Notes under the pieces: generated by a model | The model's input: the letters and a program-made list of their open reading frames with translations, nothing else | What the model was told of the DNA's origin: nothing | The model's database searches: none | Position numbers and translations under genes: made by a program | From: Bacillota bacterium | GTDB taxonomy: Bacteria > Bacillota > Clostridia > Oscillospirales > Oscillospiraceae | NCBI GenBank assembly: GCA_029268085.1 | Contig: JAJUHD010000002.1 | Coordinates: 1 to 59,229 of the forward strand | Reading direction: 5' to 3' | Length of the DNA stretch: 59,229 nucleotides | Part shown: positions 8,529 to 20,751 of the stretch, in pieces | Layout of the letters: each line of letters starts with the position of its first letter | How positions within the stretch are numbered: position 1 is the first letter of the stretch

Positions 8529-10070
8529 TTATACTGTATGCGATAGCAGATAGGCTTTAATTTTTGCGTATTCGGGGGAGAGAAGATGTATTCCGTCCGA
8601 CATGCAGGCGCTATCCGGCAAAAAGCCGTTATCATTGCAAAGAAGGTCAAAAACGTTAAGATAGTAGGAGCTCTTATCCTTGCAAAGCTGTTTAAGAACA
8701 GCGTTGAAGTCAAGGACATTGTCGCGGTTGACATCCTTCCTGCTCTCGGAACATTTTTGTGAAACCGGAGTGAGCGAGATAATATAAATAACAGCGTTCG
8801 GCTGAATCCTTTTTACTAGGGAAACTATATTGCTCATGCTGTTATAAAACGACTGGCGGGAAGTGTCAGTTGAGCCTATCTCGTTAATTCCAAGCATTAT
8901 GTAAACCTTGCTATATTGCTTCTGCGACAGTGCCTGTTCAAGGGTGCCTGTATCATTTACAGAATTTCCGCTCTCATCAACATGAGTGGTTGGAAGCTTT
9001 AGATCGGAAAGACTGAGGAAATATTTTGCGGTAGCGCCGTTGACAGCGTAGAAATCAGCACCTGTCGGGCCGAAGGAATTCTCCATGCCCCTGACGAGAG
9101 AATGTCCAATGAAGCATGCGTCGGAAAAATAGCTTGTTCCGACGGCGGTCTTCTGCGGAACTTCAGTGCCGAAAATGTAGTTCCCGGCGGAGTCAGATGA
9201 GGACTCTGCGGCCTTTTTGTAGCTTATAGCACCGATGAAGCGCATAAGCATTGTTGCAACCTCCGCACGGGTAGCACTGCCCTTTGGACGGAAGGCTCCG
9301 TCCCCATAGCCGCAAATCACACCGACCCTCTGCAGTGCGGAAACAGCGGTCGTATAGCCGGAAGCTATCGAGGAACTGTCCGAAAAGTATGCTGCGGATA
9401 GGGTCGGATCGAGCTGATAGTTTTTGAAGCCCGCATAATTATAGAGCATTGAACAAATCTCCTCGCGGGTTATGGCACGTTCCGGCGAAAAGGTACCGTC
9501 ACCGGTAGCAGAGGCGATGCCGGAGGAAAAAGCCCACTGCACATATGAATAGTAATACGAAGTATTGGAAACATCCGAAAAGCCGCTTTCGGTCACTTCC
9601 ATCAGGTCGCTTCTGATGTAGCCGAGCATACCTCTATATTTCACATAATACCAGGTGTATGCAGGATCAGAAAGATCAGCTGCCGTACTGATTACCTCGA
9701 CCATAGTACCGCTTTGGAGACAGGTCAAAACGCTTGTGTTTTTTGAAGACGGAGCTGAACGCATATTTACATCCGATTTAGTGACAGTACCGATTTTGCA
9801 GCCTTCGCTAACGGAGGGTGCGCCCCCGTAGCGTCCCAGAACGGTCACAAACATCCCGCGTGTCATCGTGCCGTTCGGAGAAAAGGCCGTCGTACTTGTT
9901 CCGTTAAACATGCCGTTTGATGTTACGAAGCTCACTGCGTTATAAAACCAATCCGTACTGCCGACGTCTGAAAAATCGGCGACCGATGCGGCCGAGGAAT
10001 AAGCAGGGCAGGTGAAAAGAACAACGCATAGAATCAAAACAAAAGAAATTAGTCTTTTTATATTTATCAC
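8529..10070 (-). CDS. secreted SLH-domain protein with SH3-like domain and C-terminal SGNH/GDSL hydrolase
   Basis: Signal peptide; FSDVGSTDWFYNAVSFVTSNGMFNG SLH repeats; VTKSDVNMRSAPSS SH3; FIGHSLVRGM... IMLGINEIG... DGIHL SGNH blocks. Confidence 0.85.
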   Translation of the reverse strand: MINIKRLISFVLILCVVLFTCPAYSSAASVADFSDVGSTDWFYNAVSFVTSNGMFNGTSTTAFSPNGTMTRGMFVTVLGRYGGAPSVSEGCKIGTVTKSDVNMRSAPSSKNTSVLTCLQSGTMVEVISTAADLSDPAYTWYYVKYRGMLGYIRSDLMEVTESGFSDVSNTSYYYSYVQWAFSSGIASATGDGTFSPERAITREEICSMLYNYAGFKNYQLDPTLSAAYFSDSSSIASGYTTAVSALQRVGVICGYGDGAFRPKGSATRAEVATMLMRFIGAISYKKAAESSSDSAGNYIFGTEVPQKTAVGTSYFSDACFIGHSLVRGMENSFGPTGADFYAVNGATAKYFLSLSDLKLPTTHVDESGNSVNDTGTLEQALSQKQYSKVYIMLGINEIGSTDTSRQSFYNSMSNIVSLVKRIQPNAVIYIISLTPVSQKCSESRKDVNRDNVLDFNAVLKQLCKDKSSYYLNVFDLLCNDNGFLPDSACMSDGIHLLSPEYAKIKAYLLSHTV

Positions 10071-10140
10071 CTACTTTGTTTGTTAGAATATCAAAATTGT
10101 TTTATTTAGTCAAGAATTGTAATATGTTGTAACAAAATAG

Positions 10141-10172
10141 CAAAAAGCGTACGGCTTTACCGTACGCTTTTT
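10141..10172. terminator. bidirectional terminator after dapB
   Basis: AAAAAGCGTACGG/CCGTACGCTTTTTT. Confidence 0.8.
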
Positions 10173-10199
10173 TGAATATAAGAGTATAAGTTATACAAA

Positions 10200-10973
10200 T
10201 TATAGCTTATTCAAGACGCTTGCCAGAACATCGTTCATGTCGTACATTCCGGGGGCCTTTATACCCGAAAGATATATTGCCGCGGAAATAGCACCGTTTG
10301 CGAAAACGTCTCTTGAATAGGCGGTATGCTTGAACTCGATGACCTCGTCGGTTCCAGCGAAGATGACCTCGTGTTCGCCAACGATTGTTCCGCCTCGGAC
10401 CGATGAGATGCCGATTTCGTTTTTGCCGCGTTTTTGACGGACACAATGGCGGTCATATACATATTCGGAATCGTGGGGGAGGGCGGAAGCAGCGGCATCT
10501 GCAAGCATCAGAGCTGTACCGCTAGGCGCATCAACCTTGGTGCGGTGATGCTTTTCAACTACCTCAACATCGAAGTTATCGCCCAAAACCAGAGCCGCTT
10601 TCTTGATGAGAGCAGTCAAAAGATTGATACCAAGGGACATATTACCTGATCTGAATACAGGAATCACCTTCGATGCGTGCGAAATCTGCACCAATTGTTC
10701 GTCAGAATATCCAGTTGTGCAGATTACGCACGGCATCTTGCGCATTGTGCAATAATTGAGCAGATTGGCAAGCGTTGAAGGGCTGGAAAAATCTATTACG
10801 ACGTCTGCTTCTCCGCCAAATTCCATAGGATCGGCATAAACAGGATAATTTGAAAGCTTAATAGGGTTGATGTCAAAGCCTGCAGCAATTGTGATGTCGT
10901 TTCTTTCGGCGCACAAACGGGTTATAGTCTGTCCCATTCTGCCGTTGCATCCGGAAATTATTATCTTTGGCAT
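10200..10973 (-). CDS. dapB: 4-hydroxy-tetrahydrodipicolinate reductase
   Basis: MPKIIISGCNGRMGQTI... EVVEKHHRTKVDAPSGTAL. Confidence 0.95.
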   Translation of the reverse strand: MPKIIISGCNGRMGQTITRLCAERNDITIAAGFDINPIKLSNYPVYADPMEFGGEADVVIDFSSPSTLANLLNYCTMRKMPCVICTTGYSDEQLVQISHASKVIPVFRSGNMSLGINLLTALIKKAALVLGDNFDVEVVEKHHRTKVDAPSGTALMLADAAASALPHDSEYVYDRHCVRQKRGKNEIGISSVRGGTIVGEHEVIFAGTDEVIEFKHTAYSRDVFANGAISAAIYLSGIKAPGMYDMNDVLASVLNKL

Positions 10974-11047
10974 AAGGTTCCTCCGTTTATTTGTTTATAA
11001 CTAACCGTAAGGGGCGAACAAAGTCGCCCCTTAGTGTTTTCTATGTT

Positions 11048-11938
11048 TTATTTCAGCTCAATTCCTACACCTGTAAGACTTTTCTTGAGCTTTTCAAGAT
11101 TTTCCGAAGCCATATCCACAAGCGGCAGACGGAGATTCCCGACGTCCATGCCCATAAGATTCATCGCAGTCTTAACAGGAATGGGATTAACTTCGATGAA
11201 GAGCTTTTCAAAGAGATCCGCATATTTAAAGTAGAGCTTTGTCGCAGAGTCAAAATCCTTGTCAAGGCATAGCCTACAGAGCTCCGTTACCACCTCGGGA
11301 ACGATGTTTGATGCGACGGAGATGACGCCCAACGCGCCCATCGACATCATCGGAACCGTGTTGTCATCGTTTCCGCTCCAGACGAAAAGGTCGTCACCGC
11401 AGAGCGCACGGGTGCGGGCGAACAGGCTGAAATCACCGGACGCTTCCTTGATGCCGTTGATGTTGGGGTGCTTTGAAAGAGTCTTGTAGGTTTCTGCAGC
11501 TATGCCGATGCCCGTTCTGCTAGGTACGTTATAAAGGATCATTGGTATATCGACGCGGTCCGCGACGGTCGTAAAGTGCTGGACAAGCCCGCGCTGGGTA
11601 GTTTTGTTGTAATAAGGGGTGACCATAAGTATGCCGTCAGCGCCGGATTTCTTTGCGCTCTCGGCAAGGCGGACGCTCGTCATAGTATCGTTGGAGCCGA
11701 CACCGGCGACGACCTTCATACGGCCCGCATTCTTCTTGACGCAGAATTCAACGAGTTCCTCGTGCTCGGCGATGGGCTGGGTCGCGTTTTCGCCTGTTGT
11801 ACCGCAGACGATAATTGCTGAAATACCGCCTTTATACTGAAAATCAATAAGTTCTGCCATTTTATCATAGTCGATTGTGTTTCCTCGGAACGGGGTAACG
11901 ATTGCCGTTGCAGCGCCTGTAAAAATAGGTGTTTTCAT
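11048..11938 (-). CDS. dapA: 4-hydroxy-tetrahydrodipicolinate synthase
   Basis: GAATAIVTPF... IVCGTTGENAT... YNVPSRTGI... GIKEASGD. Confidence 0.95.
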   Translation of the reverse strand: MKTPIFTGAATAIVTPFRGNTIDYDKMAELIDFQYKGGISAIIVCGTTGENATQPIAEHEELVEFCVKKNAGRMKVVAGVGSNDTMTSVRLAESAKKSGADGILMVTPYYNKTTQRGLVQHFTTVADRVDIPMILYNVPSRTGIGIAAETYKTLSKHPNINGIKEASGDFSLFARTRALCGDDLFVWSGNDDNTVPMMSMGALGVISVASNIVPEVVTELCRLCLDKDFDSATKLYFKYADLFEKLFIEVNPIPVKTAMNLMGMDVGNLRLPLVDMASENLEKLKKSLTGVGIELK

Positions 11939-11949
11939 GCGAAACCTCC

Positions 11950-13050
11950 TTAACTTACTAAATGGCTTGCTTCTATGTAGCCCTCAGCGCAAAGTAATTC
12001 AGCCAGTAATACAGCGCCTCCCGCTGCTCCTCTGAGCGTGTTGTGGGAGAGACATACAAATTTATAATCGTACTGCGTATCCTCGCGCAGACGACCAACC
12101 GAGATCGCCATACCATTTTCGAGATTCCGGTCCAGTCTTGTCTGCGGACGATTGTCCTCTGTGAAATAATGCAGGAACTGTTTCGGCGCGGTGGGAAGAT
12201 TAAGCTCCTGGGCGCGTCCTTTGAAGTTTGCCCATCTATCGATAATTTCTTCCTTAGAGGGCTTTTTGTCGAAGCTCACGAATACTGCGGCCATATGTCC
12301 GTCCGAGCACGCGACGCGCAGGCACTGAGATGTAATTGAGGGCTTCGTTGCCGCAATAATAGCGCCGTTTTCAATCTTTCCCCAGATCTTCAGCGGTTCG
12401 CGCTCCGACTTTTCCTCTTCGCCGCCTATATATGGGATGCAGTTATCAACCATTTCGGGCCAGCGCTCAAAGGTTTTGCCCGCTCCGGAGATTGCCTGAT
12501 AGGTGCAGGCAAGCACGGACTTGATGCCGAACTCCTCACGAAGGGGATGGAGGGCGGGGACATAGCTTTGAATTGAGCAGTTAGATTTTGCAGCTATAAA
12601 GCCGCGCTTTGTGCCGAGACGCTTTCGCTGATTCTCAATAACCTTTATGTGTTCGGGGTTGATTTCAGGGATGACCATGGGAACGTCGGGCGTCCAGCGG
12701 TTAGCGCTGTTGTTGGATACGACAGGGCACTCACGTTTTGCGTAGGCCTCCTCCATTGCGATAATATCAGGCTTTTTCATGTCGACCGCAGAGAAAACAA
12801 AATCGACATCGGAGACTATCTCGTCCATATCCGCCAAAGCATCCTTAACGATCAGCTTCTTTGCGCATTCCGGAATTGGAGCATCCATCGCCCAGCGGCC
12901 CAATACTGCTTCCTCATAGGTTTTGCCTGCGCTGCGGGAGCTTGCAGCAATTGCTGTCAACTCGAACCACGGGTGCTCCGCGATGAGCAGAACATAGCGC
13001 TGCCCGACCATTCCGGTCCCTCCGACGATTCCGACTTTGTACTTTTTCAT
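11950..13050 (-). CDS. asd: aspartate-semialdehyde dehydrogenase
   Basis: VGIVGGTGMVGQRYVLLI... AAKSNCSIQSYVPALHPL. Confidence 0.93.
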   Translation of the reverse strand: MKKYKVGIVGGTGMVGQRYVLLIAEHPWFELTAIAASSRSAGKTYEEAVLGRWAMDAPIPECAKKLIVKDALADMDEIVSDVDFVFSAVDMKKPDIIAMEEAYAKRECPVVSNNSANRWTPDVPMVIPEINPEHIKVIENQRKRLGTKRGFIAAKSNCSIQSYVPALHPLREEFGIKSVLACTYQAISGAGKTFERWPEMVDNCIPYIGGEEEKSEREPLKIWGKIENGAIIAATKPSITSQCLRVACSDGHMAAVFVSFDKKPSKEEIIDRWANFKGRAQELNLPTAPKQFLHYFTEDNRPQTRLDRNLENGMAISVGRLREDTQYDYKFVCLSHNTLRGAAGGAVLLAELLCAEGYIEASHLVS

Positions 13051-13168
13051 AAGGATTGCCCTCCTTCTGTGAGGCTAAGGAAAGTGAGACAAGCTCCGTT
13101 TTCCCCACCTTTTACAATATATTCGTACGGCTCCTGAATAATGCGGAACCAAAAATTTGTCGTAATGC

Positions 13169-13198
13169 TTGATTAAAGGGCTAGGTATGTAATATAAT
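13169..13198 (+). promoter_or_regulatory. sigma-A-type promoter upstream of SpoIID-domain gene
   Basis: TTGATT-N18-TATAAT. Confidence 0.5.
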
Positions 13199-13339
13199 GA
13201 CTAAAAGACTTTCTGACATTTATGTAAACATTATTTGTAAAATCCTATCACAGTTACTAGGCCGCGTCAATAAATGTTCGCCATGAAAATTATTCTCACA
13301 GACTCCGGTTTTTTGTCACTTTAGCGAAAGGAAGTACAT

Positions 13340-15010
13340 ATGAAGCTTAATAAGAGTATTTTTCTGTCATTTCTGCTTGCAGCCGCGCTTTGCTTTTCGG
13401 TGCTTTGCACAGGTGAGCATGCGTCAGCCGCAAGCTCAATATATGTCAACGACTCGCAGAATGTTCTGTCAGGTGATCTGAGCTCCGCATATGTTGTGGG
13501 AGATAAGGGTACAGTATCGGTTACAGGAGGCGCATATGCCATCACGGGCAGCGGAGTCGAGCAGATCGGGCAGACGGCAGCGCCGAACATACCGAGCGGC
13601 GATCCGGACGGGACTACGGTTAGCGTTTCTCAGCAGACGGTCCGCGTCGGTCTCTATTATTACTACAGCAGCTCGCGCAATACGGCGCTTTCTTCTGCGA
13701 GCCTTGAGAACAAGGCCGGAAGCGGTTACCAGTTTGGCTACTATGATTCTTCCCGAACGTTCATTGCGCTTGGCAGCACGGATGTGACTACGCTGACCAT
13801 GGTACCGAATGTAAATACCGCAGTCAATGGGGGGACTGTTGGCTGCTACCATATAAAACTTCCGAATGCTTATGCCGATTTCGGTTCGGCAAAGTACGCG
13901 GCCTCGCAGTATTCTGAAGGTTTTCCGGCATACATAAACGGTACATATTACGCTATGATAGGCAATTATCAGTCGGCGGCGGAAACAAACAATGCGAGAA
14001 CCAGCATGGGTATAGCGGGTGAGATATTCACAGGCAGCAGCCGGTGTGTCGCGGTGACGAAAACGGGAACCACAAAGATTCTTTTCGAGTTTGACTGCGG
14101 CACGAACGCGAATCTTGCTGTGCATCCTGTCAATAATTCGGGCAAGGCCATAACCTGGTTCAAGGGCTACGCCTATTACGGAGACTTTGAGTATTTCCGT
14201 TATACCAGCGATAAGCTTACTGTTATCAACATAGTAAATATCGAGGATTACGTCAAGGGCGTAATTCCGTATGAAATGAGTTCTTCGTTCCCGCTTGAGG
14301 CCCTGAAAGCCCAGGCCCTCTGCGCAAGGTCGTATTTCGCAACGAATGTGGGCAGGTATTCAGCCTATGGCTTTGACCTGACGGCCGATACATACTCTCA
14401 GGTGTACCGAGGAACCAACTCGGCGAACTCCACCACCGATGCCGCAGTCGATGCGACACAGGGCGAATATGTGACGTATAACGGAGCTGTTTGTTCCACG
14501 CTCTATTTCTCGTCCGACGGCGGAGGAACGGAGGACAGCGAAAATGTCTTTACTACGGCTTATCCATATCTGCGAGGAGTATTAGATCCCTTCGAGAATG
14601 ATATTACTCAGTCACAAACCTCCTATAAAAGCTGGAGCTATGAATTCACGGGCGCGCAGCTTGCCTCAAAGCTCGCATCAAGCGGCTACAGCGGCGGTGC
14701 TGTTGTAAGTGTCACGCCGGAATACTCCGATACTAACAATGTGATCAAAATAACCTTTGCCGACGCAAACGGAGTCTCAAAGACGCTCACAAAAACGAGC
14801 TGTTATTCGGCCTTAGGTCTTCCAAGTATTCACTATACGGTCACGCAGTCCGCGACAGGTTTTGTTATAAACGGCGGCGGCTGGGGACACAATGTGGGTA
14901 TGAGCCAATGGGGCGCGTATTCAATGGCGAAAAACTACGGTCTGAACTATCGGCAGATAATAAGATACTATTTCACAGGCGTTAATATATCACAGGGAAT
15001 CGTGGCGTGA
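13340..15010 (+). CDS. SpoIID/LytB domain-containing secreted protein
   Basis: IEDYVKGVIPYEMSSSFPLEALKAQALCARSYFATN... GGGWGHNVGMSQWGAYSMAKNG-like C-terminus. Confidence 0.92.
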   Translation: MKLNKSIFLSFLLAAALCFSVLCTGEHASAASSIYVNDSQNVLSGDLSSAYVVGDKGTVSVTGGAYAITGSGVEQIGQTAAPNIPSGDPDGTTVSVSQQTVRVGLYYYYSSSRNTALSSASLENKAGSGYQFGYYDSSRTFIALGSTDVTTLTMVPNVNTAVNGGTVGCYHIKLPNAYADFGSAKYAASQYSEGFPAYINGTYYAMIGNYQSAAETNNARTSMGIAGEIFTGSSRCVAVTKTGTTKILFEFDCGTNANLAVHPVNNSGKAITWFKGYAYYGDFEYFRYTSDKLTVINIVNIEDYVKGVIPYEMSSSFPLEALKAQALCARSYFATNVGRYSAYGFDLTADTYSQVYRGTNSANSTTDAAVDATQGEYVTYNGAVCSTLYFSSDGGGTEDSENVFTTAYPYLRGVLDPFENDITQSQTSYKSWSYEFTGAQLASKLASSGYSGGAVVSVTPEYSDTNNVIKITFADANGVSKTLTKTSCYSALGLPSIHYTVTQSATGFVINGGGWGHNVGMSQWGAYSMAKNYGLNYRQIIRYYFTGVNISQGIVA

Positions 15011-15066
15011 GAAAATCACGCCACTTCCTATCATTGCTTTAAACACACGGGAGCCTATATTTATAT

Positions 15067-17240
<2,174 letters not shown>

Positions 17241-17302
17241 AATTCTTGCAAATGAAAACTTTGCCATATATAATCTAACTACAAATCTAGGAGGTCAACT
17301 TA

Positions 17303-17683
17303 ATGTACTTGAAAACAAAGAAAGTATTCGGGATTGTTTCTCTAGTATTAGCCATGTGTCTTGCCTTTGCGGGCTGCACAGCAGGCACTACCGGAACTGC
17401 GGGCACCGCCGCGGACAGCACAAGCGGAACGATCCAGTTCGTCATCTCGATAGTAGTTCTTTTTGCGGTTTTCTATTTCTTTATGATTAGGCCGGAAAAC
17501 AAGAAGAAGAAACAAGTCGAAGAAATGAGAAGGAATCTTGGCGTGGGCGACAAGATCGTCACTATCGGCGGAGTCGTCGGCGAGATCGTCAATATTTCCG
17601 GAGACAATATCACCATCGAGACCGGAGAAGACAGAGTTCGCATCCAGTTCGCAAAATGGGCGATTTCACGCAAGGAAAAATAA
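17303..17683 (+). CDS. yajC: preprotein translocase subunit YajC
   Basis: Single TM, FYFFMIRPENKKKKQVEEMRRNLGVGDKIVTIGG. Confidence 0.93.
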   Translation: MYLKTKKVFGIVSLVLAMCLAFAGCTAGTTGTAGTAADSTSGTIQFVISIVVLFAVFYFFMIRPENKKKKQVEEMRRNLGVGDKIVTIGGVVGEIVNISGDNITIETGEDRVRIQFAKWAISRKEK

Positions 17684-17728
17684 ATTTGCGGATTTCTCCG
17701 TAATAAAAGTAAAAATGTAATTGTCGGG

Positions 17729-17775
17729 TCTCCCGCTGAATAAGCTTTAACAGGCTTGTTCAGCGGGAGATTTTT
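17729..17775 (+). terminator. rho-independent terminator
   Basis: TCTCCCGCTGAA/TTCAGCGGGAGA stem + TTTTT. Confidence 0.85.
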
Positions 17776-17804
17776 ATCTCAAATCGGATTGCGGAGGGTG
17801 GATA

Positions 17805-18230
17805 ATGAAAAAGACAAGTAATAAGGATAGAGGAACGGACAAAAAAGACCTTATTAAACATTCGATAAAAGGTGCCGTACTGGGATTGCTGATGACTATG
17901 GCTTTCATATTTGTCTTTGCGGCGCTTATGCTGACGGGTACGTTTTCCGAAGCTCTCAAGGACACGTTTATTCTGATCTCTGTTGTTCTTGGAGCCATGG
18001 TGAGCGGACTCTACTGCGCGGGACGGCAGGGCGGGGGAGTGATTATTGCGGGGCTGACATCGGCCGCGGTCTATGCCATTCTGGTGCTGATTTTATCAAT
18101 CCTTTTCGGGAAAAACAGCGATGAACCGACGCTCACTATAAGGATAGTAGTTGCCGCGGTTGCAGGCGGTTGCTTTGGCGGTGTATTAAAATTGCACAGA
18201 AAAAGGAAAAAATCAAGGCTGCGCAGATGA
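17805..18230 (+). CDS. TIGR04086-like small membrane protein
   Basis: Four-TM small protein following yajC. Confidence 0.65.
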   Translation: MKKTSNKDRGTDKKDLIKHSIKGAVLGLLMTMAFIFVFAALMLTGTFSEALKDTFILISVVLGAMVSGLYCAGRQGGGVIIAGLTSAAVYAILVLILSILFGKNSDEPTLTIRIVVAAVAGGCFGGVLKLHRKRKKSRLRR

Positions 18231-18547
18231 TAGATTACTAATAGTAATCATAAGCCGAAAGTTTACATAAGTTTAAAGTGATTACCTATATATTGTAATA
18301 ATAAAAATAATACGCTACTATATATTGCTTAAAAGCAAGGCGTTAAGCGCGGTTCAGGACACGGCAGTTACGCAGGTTAACATAATACAGTTAACATAAT
18401 ATCTCGTCATAATTAACAAAAATCAAATTATTTCGCATAAAGGCTTGATAACTGATTGAATTTGTATTATATTGGCGACATTGAAGTGTTATGTAAATTG
18501 CATTATTATTCCCTGCGCTGCCATCATCAGTGTGAGGCGGTGCGGCA

Positions 18548-19135
18548 ATGATAAAAACAAATTTGTCTAAAGTGGAATACGGGCCCCTGCGTCAGAAAAA
18601 CAGCAGGATATATTTTCTGCTTCTGATACTGTGCTTTTCGGCAGGATGCTTTGCAGGGAGCCTCACCGGTTCCTTCTTCGGACTTGATCCGGTACTAAAA
18701 GATTTCAGTGATTTTTCGACAGGCTGTTCATCAAATCCAATAAGCGTTTTTTTGAGTTTTTCAAGGTTTCATCTGGTTGCGTTTTTGCTCGGCTCCTCTT
18801 TTCTAGGACTTGCGCTTTTGCCAGTACTGAGTTGCATAAGAGGATATGCTCTGAGTTGCACGGCGGCTTCCATAATATCCAGTTATCCTGAAAAAGGAGT
18901 GATTATGGCGGCTGTGATCCTCGGTATTCCGGCGCTTTTGTCAATTCCGTGCTTTTTTGTGGTCTCGATTGATGGGTATATGAGTTCCGTTAGGATTTTT
19001 CATCTTGTGCGCGGCAACTCTGCGCCCCGAAAGGATAAGCTGTATTCAAGGTTCCTTGCCTGCATCCCGATTCTGGCCTTAGGTACTTTGGCTGAAATAA
19101 AGTTTGTTCCATATCTGGTATCCCTGCTGACATAA
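18548..19135 (+). CDS. SpoIIM-like integral membrane protein
   Basis: Polytopic membrane protein, stage II sporulation protein M-like arrangement, immediately upstream of xerD. Confidence 0.55.
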   Translation: MIKTNLSKVEYGPLRQKNSRIYFLLLILCFSAGCFAGSLTGSFFGLDPVLKDFSDFSTGCSSNPISVFLSFSRFHLVAFLLGSSFLGLALLPVLSCIRGYALSCTAASIISSYPEKGVIMAAVILGIPALLSIPCFFVVSIDGYMSSVRIFHLVRGNSAPRKDKLYSRFLACIPILALGTLAEIKFVPYLVSLLT

Positions 19136-19155
19136 TATCGAAAGGAGGAGTTATC

Positions 19156-20046
19156 GTGACAAATGCTCAGTGTATAGAAAAATACGAGAATTATCTTGTG
19201 AATGATAAAAAAGCATCCGATAACACCCTCAGTTCCTATTTGAGAGACATCAGACAGCTTCGAGATTATCTGGAGAGCCATACTGACGAAAGCTTTGAAA
19301 CAGCTTCGCCGGACGAGCTTTCTGAATACACGGCGTGGATGAAAACGCAGGGTAAATCAGTTCCAACGATCTCAAGAAGCATCGCGTCTATCAAGAACTT
19401 TTATAAATTCCTGCTTTCACTGGGAATTGTGGAGGAAAATCCGGCGGTCGGGCTGGTTCCGGAAAAAGCCGCTCAAAAGCTTCCGCAAATACTGACCGGC
19501 AAAGAAGTCGAGCTTTTGCTTGAACAGCCCGAGTGCACCGACCTTAAGGGTTACCGTGACAGGGCAATGCTTGAGCTCCTGTATGCAACCGGTATACGCG
19601 TCAGCGAGTTGATTGCGCTCAATGTATCTGATATTAATATTTCGGCAGGCATAATCCGCTGCCGCGGACATGAAAAGGAGAGAATTATTCCTCTATATCC
19701 CGCTGCCATACGCGCTCTCGCCGAATATGTCGAATTTATCAGACCTCAGATGATTGCCTCTTCTGACGAGCCGTCGCTTTTTGTGAATGTCAGCGGCGAA
19801 CGTATGTCGCGTCAGGGCTTTTGGAAGATAATTAAGACATATCAAGCAAAAGCGAAGATAGATAAGACGATCACTCCGCATACCCTGCGTCATTCTTTCG
19901 CGGCGCATCTTCTTGAAAACGGAGCGGATTTGCGTTCGATTCAGGAAATGCTGGGCCACGCGGATATCTCGTCCACACAGGTCTATTCCCAGCTTGTTAA
20001 AAAGCAGCTTAAGGATGTCTATAACAAGGCCCATCCCAGAGCATAA
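19156..20046 (+). CDS. xerD: site-specific tyrosine recombinase XerD
   Basis: ATGIRVSELIALNVSDI... TPHTLRHSFAAHLLENGADLRSIQEMLGHADISSTQVYSQL. Confidence 0.93.
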   Translation: MTNAQCIEKYENYLVNDKKASDNTLSSYLRDIRQLRDYLESHTDESFETASPDELSEYTAWMKTQGKSVPTISRSIASIKNFYKFLLSLGIVEENPAVGLVPEKAAQKLPQILTGKEVELLLEQPECTDLKGYRDRAMLELLYATGIRVSELIALNVSDINISAGIIRCRGHEKERIIPLYPAAIRALAEYVEFIRPQMIASSDEPSLFVNVSGERMSRQGFWKIIKTYQAKAKIDKTITPHTLRHSFAAHLLENGADLRSIQEMLGHADISSTQVYSQLVKKQLKDVYNKAHPRA

Positions 20047-20077
20047 TTACTTACGAAATTAATCAGAGTTCTGTTAA

Positions 20078-20121
20078 AACAATGGCGCCACCGATGCGGG
20101 TCGGTGACGCCATTGTTGTTT
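20078..20121 (+). terminator. rho-independent terminator after xerD
   Basis: AACAATGGCG.CACCGA/TCGGTG.CGCCATTGTT + TTTTT. Confidence 0.85.
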
Positions 20122-20235
20122 TTAATTATGTTTAAGGTTAAGGCTGTGAAATGGTCTAAGTTTGAAAAATACGTTGAATAGTTGGCGTTTTTATGATAAA
20201 CTTAAATGAATTTTATGTTAGGCTCGGAGGTGTGA

Positions 20236-20751
20236 ATGCGTATTTTAGGCATAGACCCTGGAATCGCGACAGTAGGCTTCGGGGTCATTGACAGCGAGGG
20301 CGGCAGACTGTCGCTTGTGAACTACGGTGTCATCACCACGCCCGCTAATACGAGCCTTTCAAGCCGCCTTGATCGTATTTTTGAGGATATGACGGAGCTC
20401 ATTACGACCTTTTTGCCGGATGCGATTGCCTGTGAGGAACTGTTTTTCAACACAAACATAACGACAGGCATCTCAGTAGCGCACGGCAGGGGAGTTCTGC
20501 TCCTCGCGTGCCACAAAGCTGGGATACCGGCTTTTGAATATACCCCGCTGCAAGTCAAGCAGTCCGTTGTCGGTTACGGCAGAGCCGAAAAGAAACAGGT
20601 CATATATATGGTCAAGCGCCTTTTGAACATGAAGGCTGCTCCGAAGCCGGATGATGCGGCGGATGCTCTCGCGATCGCAATATGCCATGCGCGGAGTTCA
20701 ACCTCATTACTTACTAAAAACGGGGGTGACTCTCCTTGTTCTACCACATAA
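20236..20751 (+). CDS. ruvC: crossover junction endodeoxyribonuclease RuvC
   Basis: MRILGIDPGIATVGFGVID... PDDAADALAIAICH. Confidence 0.96.
   Translation: MRILGIDPGIATVGFGVIDSEGGRLSLVNYGVITTPANTSLSSRLDRIFEDMTELITTFLPDAIACEELFFNTNITTGISVAHGRGVLLLACHKAGIPAFEYTPLQVKQSVVGYGRAEKKQVIYMVKRLLNMKAAPKPDDAADALAIAICHARSSTSLLTKNGGDSPCSTT

Noticed and set aside
11013-11036. GC-rich hairpin AAGGGGCGA/TCGCCCCTT between dapA and dapB
   Set aside because: Ordinary intercistronic stem; no further evidence of a specific function
13051-13339. Possible lysine riboswitch upstream of asd-dapA-dapB
   Set aside because: No lysine aptamer core could be recognised by eye on the minus strand
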